From the NCBI GenBank assembly GCA_964369955.1, contig CAYJFQ010000026.1, forward strand, positions 1-6,060: a DNA stretch of 6,060 nucleotides, written 5' to 3'. The DNA comes from CAYJFQ01 sp964369955 (GTDB lineage: Bacteria > Bacillota_I > Bacilli_A > Erysipelotrichales > Erysipelotrichaceae). The notes under the pieces are model-generated. The model had not been told where the DNA came from. It did no database searches and saw nothing but the letters and a program-made list of their open reading frames with translations. Made by a program: the position numbers and the translations under genes. Of this stretch, positions 1 to 5,997 are shown one piece after another. Each line of letters opens with the position of its first letter. The stretch's first letter is position 1.

Positions 1-19
1 AGTCCCGTCGATCGCCCCA
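1..19 (+). tRNA. 3' end of a tRNA gene, probably tRNA-His (partial)
   Basis: The first bases fit the 3' end of a tRNA. AGT would be positions 58-60 of the T loop. CCCGT (4-8) would be the 3' strand of the T stem, starting with the invariant C61. CGATCGC (9-15) would be the 3' acceptor strand, C16 the discriminator base, and CCA (17-19) the encoded tail. A C discriminator is characteristic of bacterial tRNA-His, which suggests that identity. The rest of the gene, with the anticodon, lies outside the window, so cloverleaf and identity cannot be checked. A factor-independent terminator follows 11 bases downstream on the same strand, as expected for the end of a tRNA transcript. Confidence 0.6.
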
Positions 20-29
20 TGTAAAATAC

Positions 30-56
30 AACACACCTCAATGAGGTGTGTTTTTT
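30..56 (+). terminator. Rho-independent terminator after the tRNA, shared with the converging methyltransferase gene
   Basis: AACACACCTC (30-39) pairs perfectly with GAGGTGTGTT (43-52) around a 3-base loop, and T51-T56 forms the U tract. The plus strand has the better tail, so it should terminate the tRNA transcript. On the minus strand the hairpin lies directly after the methyltransferase stop and is followed by a broken T tract (GTATTTT), so weaker termination in that direction is plausible. Confidence 0.85.
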
Positions 57-1215
57 AATATTTAAACAGTTTTTCTGCAGCAATTCTAATAACATCTACA
101 TTTACCGCATTTCCAAATTGCTTATATGCTTGATTATCTTTTTCGTTAGGAATAAAATTCTCTGGAAAACTTTGCAATCTGCCGGCCTCTCTAATAGTTA
201 ATCGTCTTTTATATTTTCCAATAATTGGAATTTGAACAAGTGCTACTAATGCCGGAAAACAATTTGGACTTTTGACACGTATTCCAGATGGTCTAAATTG
301 AATTATACCATCCCATAAAGAATCTATTGTTTTTCCTGCTTGCCATTCGAATTTTTTTTGCGTAGTAGTTAAATGATCTAAGTTGTTATATTTTATTAAC
401 CATTTATCAATAAACTCTTTATTCTTGATGTATAGATCATTATTTTTCATAACAAATTCAATTTTCCATTTTGGCATACTGGGATCCGGTTTCATTTTAA
501 AATAGTCAGACCATACAGGAAATCCTATTATATCCAAATCAATACCCTGATAAAATTCATCCCAGATATCTAATAACATTTTTTCATTATCATTTATATA
601 ATACTTTGACTCAACTCGTTCTTTAACTAGTATGGAATCAATATTATTATCATTTTTAGATAATAATCTATCAAACTCAATTTTTAAATCACTATTTTTA
701 TTTTCCGGATCATAAACTCCTAAAATAACAACTCTTTCTCTAAGTTGAGGTATGCCAAACTGATGAGGACTAACTATTATTGGTTTTGGAGTTAATCTAT
801 ACCCAATATTTTTTAAGTGATTGTAAATCGTTTTCCAAGTATTACCATTATCGTGCGAAACAAGGTTTCTTACGTTTTCTAAAATTATATATTTTGTTTT
901 ATGATATCTCAAAATTCTCTCTATCTCAAAGAATAGAGTCCCTTTTGTTTCATCATTAAACCCTAATCTACTTCCTGCTTTAGAAAAAGCTTGACAAGGG
1001 AACCCGGCACACAACACATCATGTTTAGGGATTTCCTTTTCATTAGTTTCAATAATGTTTTGATTGGAATTGAATTTGTAATTTTCAAAATAACTTTCTA
1101 TTGCAAACTGATCTATTTCTGATGCAAATACACATTTTCCACCTAGTTGAGTCATAGCTTGGTGAAATCCACCGATTCCTGCAAATAAATCAACAAACTT
1201 AAATTTTTTCTTCAT
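55..1215 (-). CDS. C5-cytosine DNA methyltransferase of a Type II-like restriction-modification system
   Basis: The protein transfers a methyl group from S-adenosylmethionine to C5 of cytosine in a specific DNA site, protecting host DNA from the partner endonuclease. Numbered from the upstream GTG at 1224, motif I DLFAGIGGF (12-20) binds the cofactor. Motif IV GFPCQAFS carries catalytic Cys77. Motif VI is ENV (116-118), motif VIII QLRER (160-164), motif IX about 341-357 (RLTIREAGRLQSF), and motif X QFGNAV near 369-374. The order is canonical, with no circular permutation. The target recognition domain is the region of about 200-335 between VIII and IX; its specificity cannot be read by eye. 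I prefer ATG at 1215 (386 residues) over GTG at 1224 (389), because the GTG lies inside the apparent Shine-Dalgarno AGGTGA. All key residues are present, so it is probably active. It is divergent from the putative endonuclease at 1322. Confidence 0.96.
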   Translation of the reverse strand: MKKKFKFVDLFAGIGGFHQAMTQLGGKCVFASEIDQFAIESYFENYKFNSNQNIIETNEKEIPKHDVLCAGFPCQAFSKAGSRLGFNDETKGTLFFEIERILRYHKTKYIILENVRNLVSHDNGNTWKTIYNHLKNIGYRLTPKPIIVSPHQFGIPQLRERVVILGVYDPENKNSDLKIEFDRLLSKNDNNIDSILVKERVESKYYINDNEKMLLDIWDEFYQGIDLDIIGFPVWSDYFKMKPDPSMPKWKIEFVMKNNDLYIKNKEFIDKWLIKYNNLDHLTTTQKKFEWQAGKTIDSLWDGIIQFRPSGIRVKSPNCFPALVALVQIPIIGKYKRRLTIREAGRLQSFPENFIPNEKDNQAYKQFGNAVNVDVIRIAAEKLFKY

Positions 1216-1220
1216 TTTTA

Positions 1221-1226
1221 TCACCT
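1221..1226 (-). promoter_or_regulatory. Ribosome binding site that decides the methyltransferase start
   Basis: The minus strand reads AGGTGA, then TAAAA, then ATG at 1215. This is a good Shine-Dalgarno with 5-base spacing. The alternative GTG start (1224-1222) is part of this element and has only TTATAG-like sequence ahead of it, so the ATG is the better start. Confidence 0.7.
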
Positions 1227-1232
1227 ATAATA

Positions 1233-1249
1233 ATTATACATATATTATA
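1233..1249 (-). promoter_or_regulatory. Candidate -10 elements for the methyltransferase gene
   Basis: On the minus strand two perfect TATAAT hexamers occur, at 1249-1244 and 1238-1233, the second directly preceded by TG. No convincing -35 box lies 16-18 bases upstream of either. The upstream hexamer leaves a more sensible leader before the Shine-Dalgarno. In DNA this A+T-rich, such hexamers can arise by chance, so the assignment is tentative. Confidence 0.35.
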
Positions 1250-1268
1250 AAGAAATAGCTAGTAAGAA

Positions 1269-1316
1269 TTGACTGTTTTAATTTTGAGATAATAAATATA
1301 TAATATTGTCAGGAGA
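1269..1316 (+). promoter_or_regulatory. Candidate promoter and ribosome binding site of the endonuclease gene
   Basis: TTGACT at 1269-1274 is a good -35 match, but positions 16-18 bases downstream hold only weak -10 matches (AATAAA / TAAATA around 1291-1298). A perfect TATAAT at 1299-1304 is 24 bases from that -35 and too close to the start codon to be useful. The ribosome binding site is clear: AGGAGA at 1311-1316, then 5 bases to the ATG at 1322. A weak promoter would fit the need for the endonuclease to appear after the methyltransferase, but that is inference. Confidence 0.4.
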
Positions 1317-1321
1317 AAGAC

Positions 1322-2566
1322 ATGGCAAACATACTAAGTGAGCAAATTGATTTAAATTTAAGATTAGAAATAGCACCTGATCAGGCTCTATCTGCTAAAA
1401 AAAATGTTGATACTATAACTACCTTATTGGGTGTGAATAATTGTAAAATAGAGGATATTAATGGCAAAAGAATATTAGTTTATTCACATGAGAATATAAA
1501 AGAATATTTGTTACTCGCTTCAATAACATACTTAGGGGGTAATGGGCAGCATCCTGTCTTCAAAAAGAGAATGCAGTTAAAAAAGTGGTACAAGGATATT
1601 TGTTCAATTTTCGAAGAGAATAATAATGCAAATGTGAGATTTTTAGGGACTTATCATTATAAAGGAAATATAATTTTTGTTGATTTTGTAAAAGATACTT
1701 ATTTGAGAAAAAAGATGAATTCATCAGCTGCACATGTTTATACCAATGATTTCTACCAAGCGATGATAAATGGCATCTTTAAAAAGAAAGACCGCAACAA
1801 TAACGAAATTATTGTTATTAGAGAAAATAGGTTGAAAACTTATTTAGATGGTAAAGAAAGCGATACAAACAAATTGTGTAATTTTTTTGTAAAGTTCAAT
1901 AATGACTTTAATTTTGGCGAATGGTTGATGGCTACAGATGTTATTCCGGAAATGTATGAAAGTAAGTGGAAACACTGGAAACAAGGTGAATGGCCTGGCT
2001 GGTATTTAGAATACAGAATTAGTGAATTTATACGTGAATATGGCTTCGAAAAAACTATTAAATATGTAGGTAGCAGTAATAAAAAAGAAGAAGATTTAGA
2101 TTTTGATTTTTGGTGCGGAGAAAATAATTTTTTTGCAGATGTAAAATCAAGTAATATCAATAGTATTGAGTTTATAGGTAATGATCAAGAAAATTTTTTG
2201 AATTGTATAAACAAATATGGTAAATTCTGGTATTTAATATATGAACACGAAACAATCAAAGACAGCTTGAAAGATGACTTTTCTGCAACTAGGTTTAGAA
2301 ATAACTATATAAAAAATAATAACGAATGGGATTCAAAAAAAGAATGGGATGAGTTAAGTTATCATAAAAGAATGAAACACTCTGTTAAATTCATGAGAAT
2401 GTCAATAATTGAAATAAATAAAATAAACTATAAGTCAATTTTGACTGATTTTAAACAAGGCAAACAACAAACTGGGCATTCAAGGAATTTAAAATTCAAA
2501 TTATCAAAAAGCCAGATTGGTAATTGCGTGATTTTCAGTTACTTATTTCAAAAACAAAAAATCTAG
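1322..2566 (+). CDS. Putative restriction endonuclease with a PD-(D/E)XK-like core
   Basis: A 414-residue soluble protein, probably the DNA-cleaving partner of the adjacent methyltransferase. The nuclease signature lies in the C-terminal half: a helix with candidate Glu230 (GWYLEYRISEF), a hydrophobic acidic strand DLDFDFW with Asp260/Asp262, then FFADVKSS giving Asp273-x-Lys275. This matches the E...D...(D/E)xK arrangement of this fold. A conserved-looking block follows (NDQENF near 287-292, then YGKFWYLIYEHE near 299-310). Residues 1-220 include ITYLGGNGQHP and a basic FKKRMQLKKW stretch (about 68-89) and may supply DNA recognition; I recognise no named domain there. The start is supported by AGGAGA five bases upstream. 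No signal peptide or membrane segment is evident. The endonuclease call rests on the motif plus pairing with a methyltransferase; the recognition site and Type II subclass are unknown. Confidence 0.8.
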   Translation: MANILSEQIDLNLRLEIAPDQALSAKKNVDTITTLLGVNNCKIEDINGKRILVYSHENIKEYLLLASITYLGGNGQHPVFKKRMQLKKWYKDICSIFEENNNANVRFLGTYHYKGNIIFVDFVKDTYLRKKMNSSAAHVYTNDFYQAMINGIFKKKDRNNNEIIVIRENRLKTYLDGKESDTNKLCNFFVKFNNDFNFGEWLMATDVIPEMYESKWKHWKQGEWPGWYLEYRISEFIREYGFEKTIKYVGSSNKKEEDLDFDFWCGENNFFADVKSSNINSIEFIGNDQENFLNCINKYGKFWYLIYEHETIKDSLKDDFSATRFRNNYIKNNNEWDSKKEWDELSYHKRMKHSVKFMRMSIIEINKINYKSILTDFKQGKQQTGHSRNLKFKLSKSQIGNCVIFSYLFQKQKI

Positions 2567-2589
2567 TTGAGTAACTAGGTTTTTTGTTT
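2552..2589. terminator. Bidirectional terminator between convergent genes, containing both stop codons
   Basis: Positions 2552-2568 and 2573-2589 form a 17-pair stem with one T-G wobble (2562 with 2579) around the loop GAGT. Each strand has an A tract before and a T tract after the core, as in a two-way intrinsic terminator. The TAG of the endonuclease gene (2564-2566) and the TAG of the minus-strand gene (2577-2575) lie symmetrically in the stem, so the last codons of both genes are part of it. Confidence 0.85.
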
Positions 2590-3318
2590 GTATATTAGAA
2601 GTAATTCTCTTTTCAATAATTCAGGTTCGCAATAACTAATTTTTGTAGTTCTCTTAAAAAATAAATCTCTAGATTGACTATTAAGTTTTCCATATTTTGC
2701 TAAAAATTCAACTAATAAAATTGATTTATACATAATGTCATTGTAAATATTAAACAACATATCCTTAGAATATATTTTTGTGTCAATTTTTTTAAACCTA
2801 ACTTTTATACCTTTGATAAACTCTTTCCATACTGCAGAATCTTTATTAAAGTTTTCATTATTATTTTCTTTTAACCACTCAAATATCCTGTCATCTTCTC
2901 TAGCGGTTACACAGTCAAATAAATGATCCCATCTAGATCTGCTGTATTTAAGAGCTAGATTTTTTTCCAATTTAGACAACATATAACAATATTCGTATGG
3001 ATCTCTTTTATCGGTAATAACTCTACGAACATCTTTTTCATTGACATATTCTCTTAGCATTTCCCAAAATTTATATCGATCACTTTCAATAATGGCAACT
3101 TCATCTAATTTTTTTTGCAAAAACATACCTAACTCATATGAATATTCAGAATTGTACATATCAGTCTTCTTATTAACATACTTTGAAATTAATAATGTTT
3201 CAAAATTAAAAATCTCTTCTTTTAGATTATCTAGAAATTCATCGGTATAAACTGTATCTGAATATGATTCAACTCCACCATAAACGCCTTTCTTCTTAAA
3301 AACTATTTTTTTCATCAT
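2575..3318 (-). CDS. Protein of unknown family, last gene of the GHKL ATPase operon
   Basis: I do not recognise the family. The 247-residue product is charged and predicted mainly helical, with no signal peptide, membrane segment, zinc cluster, Walker motif or clear nuclease triad. Stretches that look constrained are YSRSRWDHLFD (about 125-135), the following acidic DDRIFEWL (142-149), and a basic WKEFIKGIKVRFKKI segment (164-178) that could touch nucleic acid. Its start overlaps the ATPase stop in ATGA (4 bp), implying translational coupling and probably a stoichiometric partner. Two ATG codons occur in tandem. The upstream GAGG is 4 bases from the first (3318) and 7 from the second (3315), so the second may be the real start. 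The gene ends in the terminator shared with the endonuclease gene. A role as nuclease or DNA-binding effector for the ATPase is guesswork. Confidence 0.85.
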   Translation of the reverse strand: MMKKIVFKKKGVYGGVESYSDTVYTDEFLDNLKEEIFNFETLLISKYVNKKTDMYNSEYSYELGMFLQKKLDEVAIIESDRYKFWEMLREYVNEKDVRRVITDKRDPYEYCYMLSKLEKNLALKYSRSRWDHLFDCVTAREDDRIFEWLKENNNENFNKDSAVWKEFIKGIKVRFKKIDTKIYSKDMLFNIYNDIMYKSILLVEFLAKYGKLNSQSRDLFFKRTTKISYCEPELLKRELLLIYKQKT

Positions 3319-5642
3319 CTAACCTCAAAATACTTTCCTAAAAATTCATTTACAACATTATCAATTTTCTGACTAATCTCATAAACGGTATAATCACCAA
3401 CCTTTTCAGCATCTATACCTATCGCTGAGCATTCGCCATTTTCAAATTGAATTTTTAACAATCTTCTAAACACTTCTTCCAAAACATATATTCTATACAA
3501 AAAACTTCCTGGATTTTCAGCAACTTCTTTCCACATAGAATTTTTTTGATTAAAAACTAATTGATATTTCTTTTTCTCACCATTTATTAATTCAGATTTT
3601 GCATATTTGTTTTTTGTAACCCCTTGAGTTATCTCAAATGGCAGTGTAGTTGTTATATCTTCTTGCTCACTATTTAATATCAAAGTAAAGAATGTTTGGA
3701 TTATTTTTTCTCCATATTCAAAACCATTAATGCCACCAATATGTGAAAGAATAAATTTTACTCTAATCAATCCTTTTCTTTTATAATATTTTTCTCCAAA
3801 AATAATATTTCCAATCGTCACTACTCTAGAATCATTTGCTTTAATTTCAATGTTAGTTTTATTAAACTCTTCTGATATTGTATTATTCCTATCTTGAACA
3901 TCTTGTGTAAGAACTCTTAAATTAAATAAGCCATCATATAGCGAGTTATTCATTATACTTACATTTAAATCACTTATTAATTGATCGTTATAGACTGATA
4001 AACTATTTTCATTTGGCAAATTATAATTATATAGCATTGAAAAATCATCTATTTCTTTACTGTCATCCACATCAACATAAACAGGGAAGTATATTTTAGA
4101 ATTATTAGCAACATTATTATTTTCAACTATTTTAATTGTGATTAGATTTCTTGATTTTTTAAAAAAGTCATTATAACTTAGTGCAATTAGATCACTACTA
4201 TACTTTTTTTCGAAACTTATGTATTGATCAACAATATTTTTGCTTTCGGAACCATTTGATAAAACAATAGTTAATTTATATTTTTTAAAATTACTCTTGC
4301 TAGATATTTGAAGTTTAAATTTAAAACTTTGATTAAACTCAAGAGTTCTTAATGGGGTGTTAGGGTATGTTTTCTCAATGAATAACTTTAACGGTTTTTC
4401 TTTCTTAACATTAAATTCGCTTTCCCATTTCAAGTCAAAATCGCTATCTCTCAGGAAATCTGCTAAATCATCAGCTAAATCATTTAAATTTTTATTCGGA
4501 TCTTGAAATTCATCTTTCTTAATTAATGATTTTTCTTCAAGGAATGAAATTAATCTATCTTTAACTGTCTTTTTTAAAACTTGAAAACATTTTTTAGCCT
4601 TAGTCATTGGTCCGTAGTGTTGCAGATCTTCATTATCACGCAAATCTTCTTCTAAATCTGAACCATCTTGAAATTCTATAAAACCCCAAATGTTTTTTCT
4701 AAACTTTTCATCAATCGGTAGTTCTTCACTAACATTGTATACATTTCCAATTTTCATCCCTCTTCTATAATATGCAATGTTCATCAAATTTGAATCGCTT
4801 TTTTCTTCAATATATCCGATACCCATTTTTTTAATTTTATAATTTTCATTAATTTGAATATTCTCATATTCTTTGTAATTAACACTTCTCATTGCTTTAT
4901 TATAAAACTCCGGAACACTTGCTTCGCCTATCAGTTCATCATTATTATAGATTCTGATAGTTGCATCGTACTTCAAAATAACTCTCCACCATGTTTCTTC
5001 TATATAATCTAGTATTTTTAAACTCTTAATTGAACTAACTATTTCATCAAGCGGTTCACAAATGATTATTCTCGTTCCTGTTTTTTCTTTTTTACCTAAT
5101 CCCGTATTTTTATATATATATTCATAAGCTTTTTCATTTTCCAAAGATTTAACAAAAGTATTTTCTGAATCATCTACATAATTTGCATAATAATCATTAT
5201 TTACAGTATAAGAATCAAAAAGATATTTTAACTCTTTTGAGACAGCCTGATACATTTGTTTTCCTCTTCCATATGTACCTGCACTAGTTGTATTTCCACC
5301 TGAATTATTTAAAGTTGAAAATCTCGCTAATTTCTCATTTTCGCCAAGAAATTCACCAACTTTCATCTTTTCTTCTAATTCACTTTGCGAGTAGTTATGA
5401 CCGATTAATCCGGTACACCCATTATCTTCAACAATTAGGAAGTTTCCATGCCTATTGTTAACTAGCCTAAAAACTAATTCCCAATCTTTCCCATTTTTTG
5501 CATTTTTTCTATGTCCCCAACTGTTTTGAATTGCATCTTTTTGGAAGCCATGTACTAAACCCTTTGCTGGATCTGTTTTATAGCCCACAATGAATTGATC
5601 AATATAACTTCTAATATTTCTAACTCTTTTTGAGACTTCCAT
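3315..5642 (-). CDS. GHKL-family ATPase (Hsp90/MutL/MORC-like), likely defence component
   Basis: A 775-residue protein with a Bergerat-fold ATP site at its N terminus. The N box is QKDAIQNSW with Asp36 and Asn40. The G1 box is VEDNGCTGL (71-79; Asp73, Gly75, Gly78). The ATP-lid G2 box is GTYGRGK (122-128), and TGTRIII (188-194) is the closing strand. Residues 210-370 resemble a transducer/S5-like region: YYRRGMKIG (291-299) could supply the basic residue that contacts the gamma phosphate, and an acidic LEEDLRDNEDLQHYGP stretch (330-345) follows. Residues 400-660 look beta-rich, perhaps two Ig-like sandwiches, and the last 70 are helical. Such ATPases may dimerise on ATP and clamp DNA; MutL/MORC-like members are known beside restriction-modification genes. 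AGAGGTG five bases upstream supports the start. The gene lies 15 bp after the 71-residue gene and overlaps the next by 4 bp. The ATPase fold is firm, the role inferred. Confidence 0.85.
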   Translation of the reverse strand: MEVSKRVRNIRSYIDQFIVGYKTDPAKGLVHGFQKDAIQNSWGHRKNAKNGKDWELVFRLVNNRHGNFLIVEDNGCTGLIGHNYSQSELEEKMKVGEFLGENEKLARFSTLNNSGGNTTSAGTYGRGKQMYQAVSKELKYLFDSYTVNNDYYANYVDDSENTFVKSLENEKAYEYIYKNTGLGKKEKTGTRIIICEPLDEIVSSIKSLKILDYIEETWWRVILKYDATIRIYNNDELIGEASVPEFYNKAMRSVNYKEYENIQINENYKIKKMGIGYIEEKSDSNLMNIAYYRRGMKIGNVYNVSEELPIDEKFRKNIWGFIEFQDGSDLEEDLRDNEDLQHYGPMTKAKKCFQVLKKTVKDRLISFLEEKSLIKKDEFQDPNKNLNDLADDLADFLRDSDFDLKWESEFNVKKEKPLKLFIEKTYPNTPLRTLEFNQSFKFKLQISSKSNFKKYKLTIVLSNGSESKNIVDQYISFEKKYSSDLIALSYNDFFKKSRNLITIKIVENNNVANNSKIYFPVYVDVDDSKEIDDFSMLYNYNLPNENSLSVYNDQLISDLNVSIMNNSLYDGLFNLRVLTQDVQDRNNTISEEFNKTNIEIKANDSRVVTIGNIIFGEKYYKRKGLIRVKFILSHIGGINGFEYGEKIIQTFFTLILNSEQEDITTTLPFEITQGVTKNKYAKSELINGEKKKYQLVFNQKNSMWKEVAENPGSFLYRIYVLEEVFRRLLKIQFENGECSAIGIDAEKVGDYTVYEISQKIDNVVNEFLGKYFEVR

Positions 5643-5657
5643 GTTTTCACCTCTTCA

Positions 5658-5873
5658 TTAAAGTTTAAATCCTGAATTTTTATTTTTAGTTTTAAATCTA
5701 CTCTCAGATAAAGCAATTTCATCTTTTAACACCTTAAATATTTTTTTAACGTCTTCTTCAGAATACTCGTAATTTGCTACGTTTGATAAATTACCAATTA
5801 ATTGAATATTCTTAATTGTACTATTAACCCTTTTTTCTGCTAGTTCTTTAAATTTGTTTCTTTTATGTTCCAT
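5658..5873 (-). CDS. Small charged helical protein heading the ATPase operon
   Basis: A 71-residue protein rich in Lys and Glu. It has a basic N-terminal helix (KFKELAEKRVNSTIKNIQL, 7-25), then IGNLSNVANYEYSEEDV, then a second helix (KKIFKVLKDEIALSESRF). The block with invariant-looking GNLSN, NYEY and EEDVKKIF reads like a conserved family rather than chance coding; I have the impression of similar short proteins in Bacillota defence loci, but cannot confirm it here. No helix-turn-helix is obvious, so a classical controller protein is not indicated. The start is supported by GAGG eight bases upstream and by the promoter at 5892-5920. The gene lies 15 bp from the ATPase gene in the same direction. 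It could be an accessory subunit, a regulator or an antitoxin-like inhibitor; the sequence does not choose. Confidence 0.8.
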   Translation of the reverse strand: MEHKRNKFKELAEKRVNSTIKNIQLIGNLSNVANYEYSEEDVKKIFKVLKDEIALSESRFKTKNKNSGFKL

Positions 5874-5891
5874 ACTATGTACCTCACGAAT

Positions 5892-5920
5892 AAAATATTA
5901 CATTATTCATGCATTGTCAA
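5892..5920 (-). promoter_or_regulatory. Sigma-A-type promoter of the ATPase operon
   Basis: On the minus strand, consensus TTGACA (5920-5915) is followed after exactly 17 bases by TATTTT (5897-5892), placing transcription start near 5885 or just after, close to the GAGG Shine-Dalgarno (5885-5882). Such a short leader is tight. TAATAT at 5900-5895 is an overlapping alternative -10 with shorter spacing. This is the best promoter match in the window and would drive the three-gene operon. Confidence 0.65.
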
Positions 5921-5938
5921 TATATTTACGAAATATAT
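5920..5938. repeat. Perfect inverted repeat abutting the -35 box, candidate operator or UP-like element
   Basis: ATATATTT (5920-5927), ACG, AAATATAT (5931-5938): perfect 8-base arms around three bases. It touches the first base of the operon's TTGACA. A dimeric regulator could bind here, or the A+T tract could act as an UP element. The arms are pure A/T and could occur by chance in this composition. Confidence 0.4.
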
Positions 5939-5967
5939 ACAAAATATTTTAATTATACGAATATTAA

Positions 5968-5997
5968 AAACCCTATCTATAAATAGGGTTTATTTTT
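5968..5997 (-). terminator. Intrinsic terminator for the gene entering from the right edge
   Basis: AAACCCTAT (5968-5976) pairs perfectly with ATAGGGTTT (5983-5991) around a 6-base loop. On the minus strand the stem is followed by a T run (TTTTTAAT, 5970-5963). It sits five bases past the stop codon of the partial minus-strand frame. The plus-strand side also has a T run (5993-5997), so it may work both ways, but no plus-strand gene precedes it. Confidence 0.75.

Noticed and set aside
1299..1304. Perfect TATAAT as the -10 of the endonuclease promoter
   Set aside because: It would start transcription at or within the AGGAGA ribosome binding site and is 24 bases from the only good -35 (TTGACT, 1269), so it is probably chance.
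1840..2160. 106-codon minus-strand open frame
   Set aside because: It lies wholly inside the endonuclease gene on the opposite strand, has no ribosome binding site worth the name, and its Ser/Leu/Phe-rich product looks like an antisense shadow.
352..3116. Homopolymer runs of eight A/T in coding sequence (352-359, 1397-1404, 3109-3116) as possible phase-variation tracts
   Set aside because: Runs of this length are common in DNA this A+T-rich, all three frames are intact, and none lies near a start codon where slippage switches usually sit.
3041..3250. 69-codon plus-strand open frame
   Set aside because: It is antisense to the 247-residue gene, has a low-complexity Ser-rich product and no promoter or Shine-Dalgarno support.
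5658..5873. Small protein as a classical restriction-modification controller (C protein)
   Set aside because: Its size is similar, but there is no recognisable helix-turn-helix, and it heads the ATPase operon rather than the endonuclease gene.
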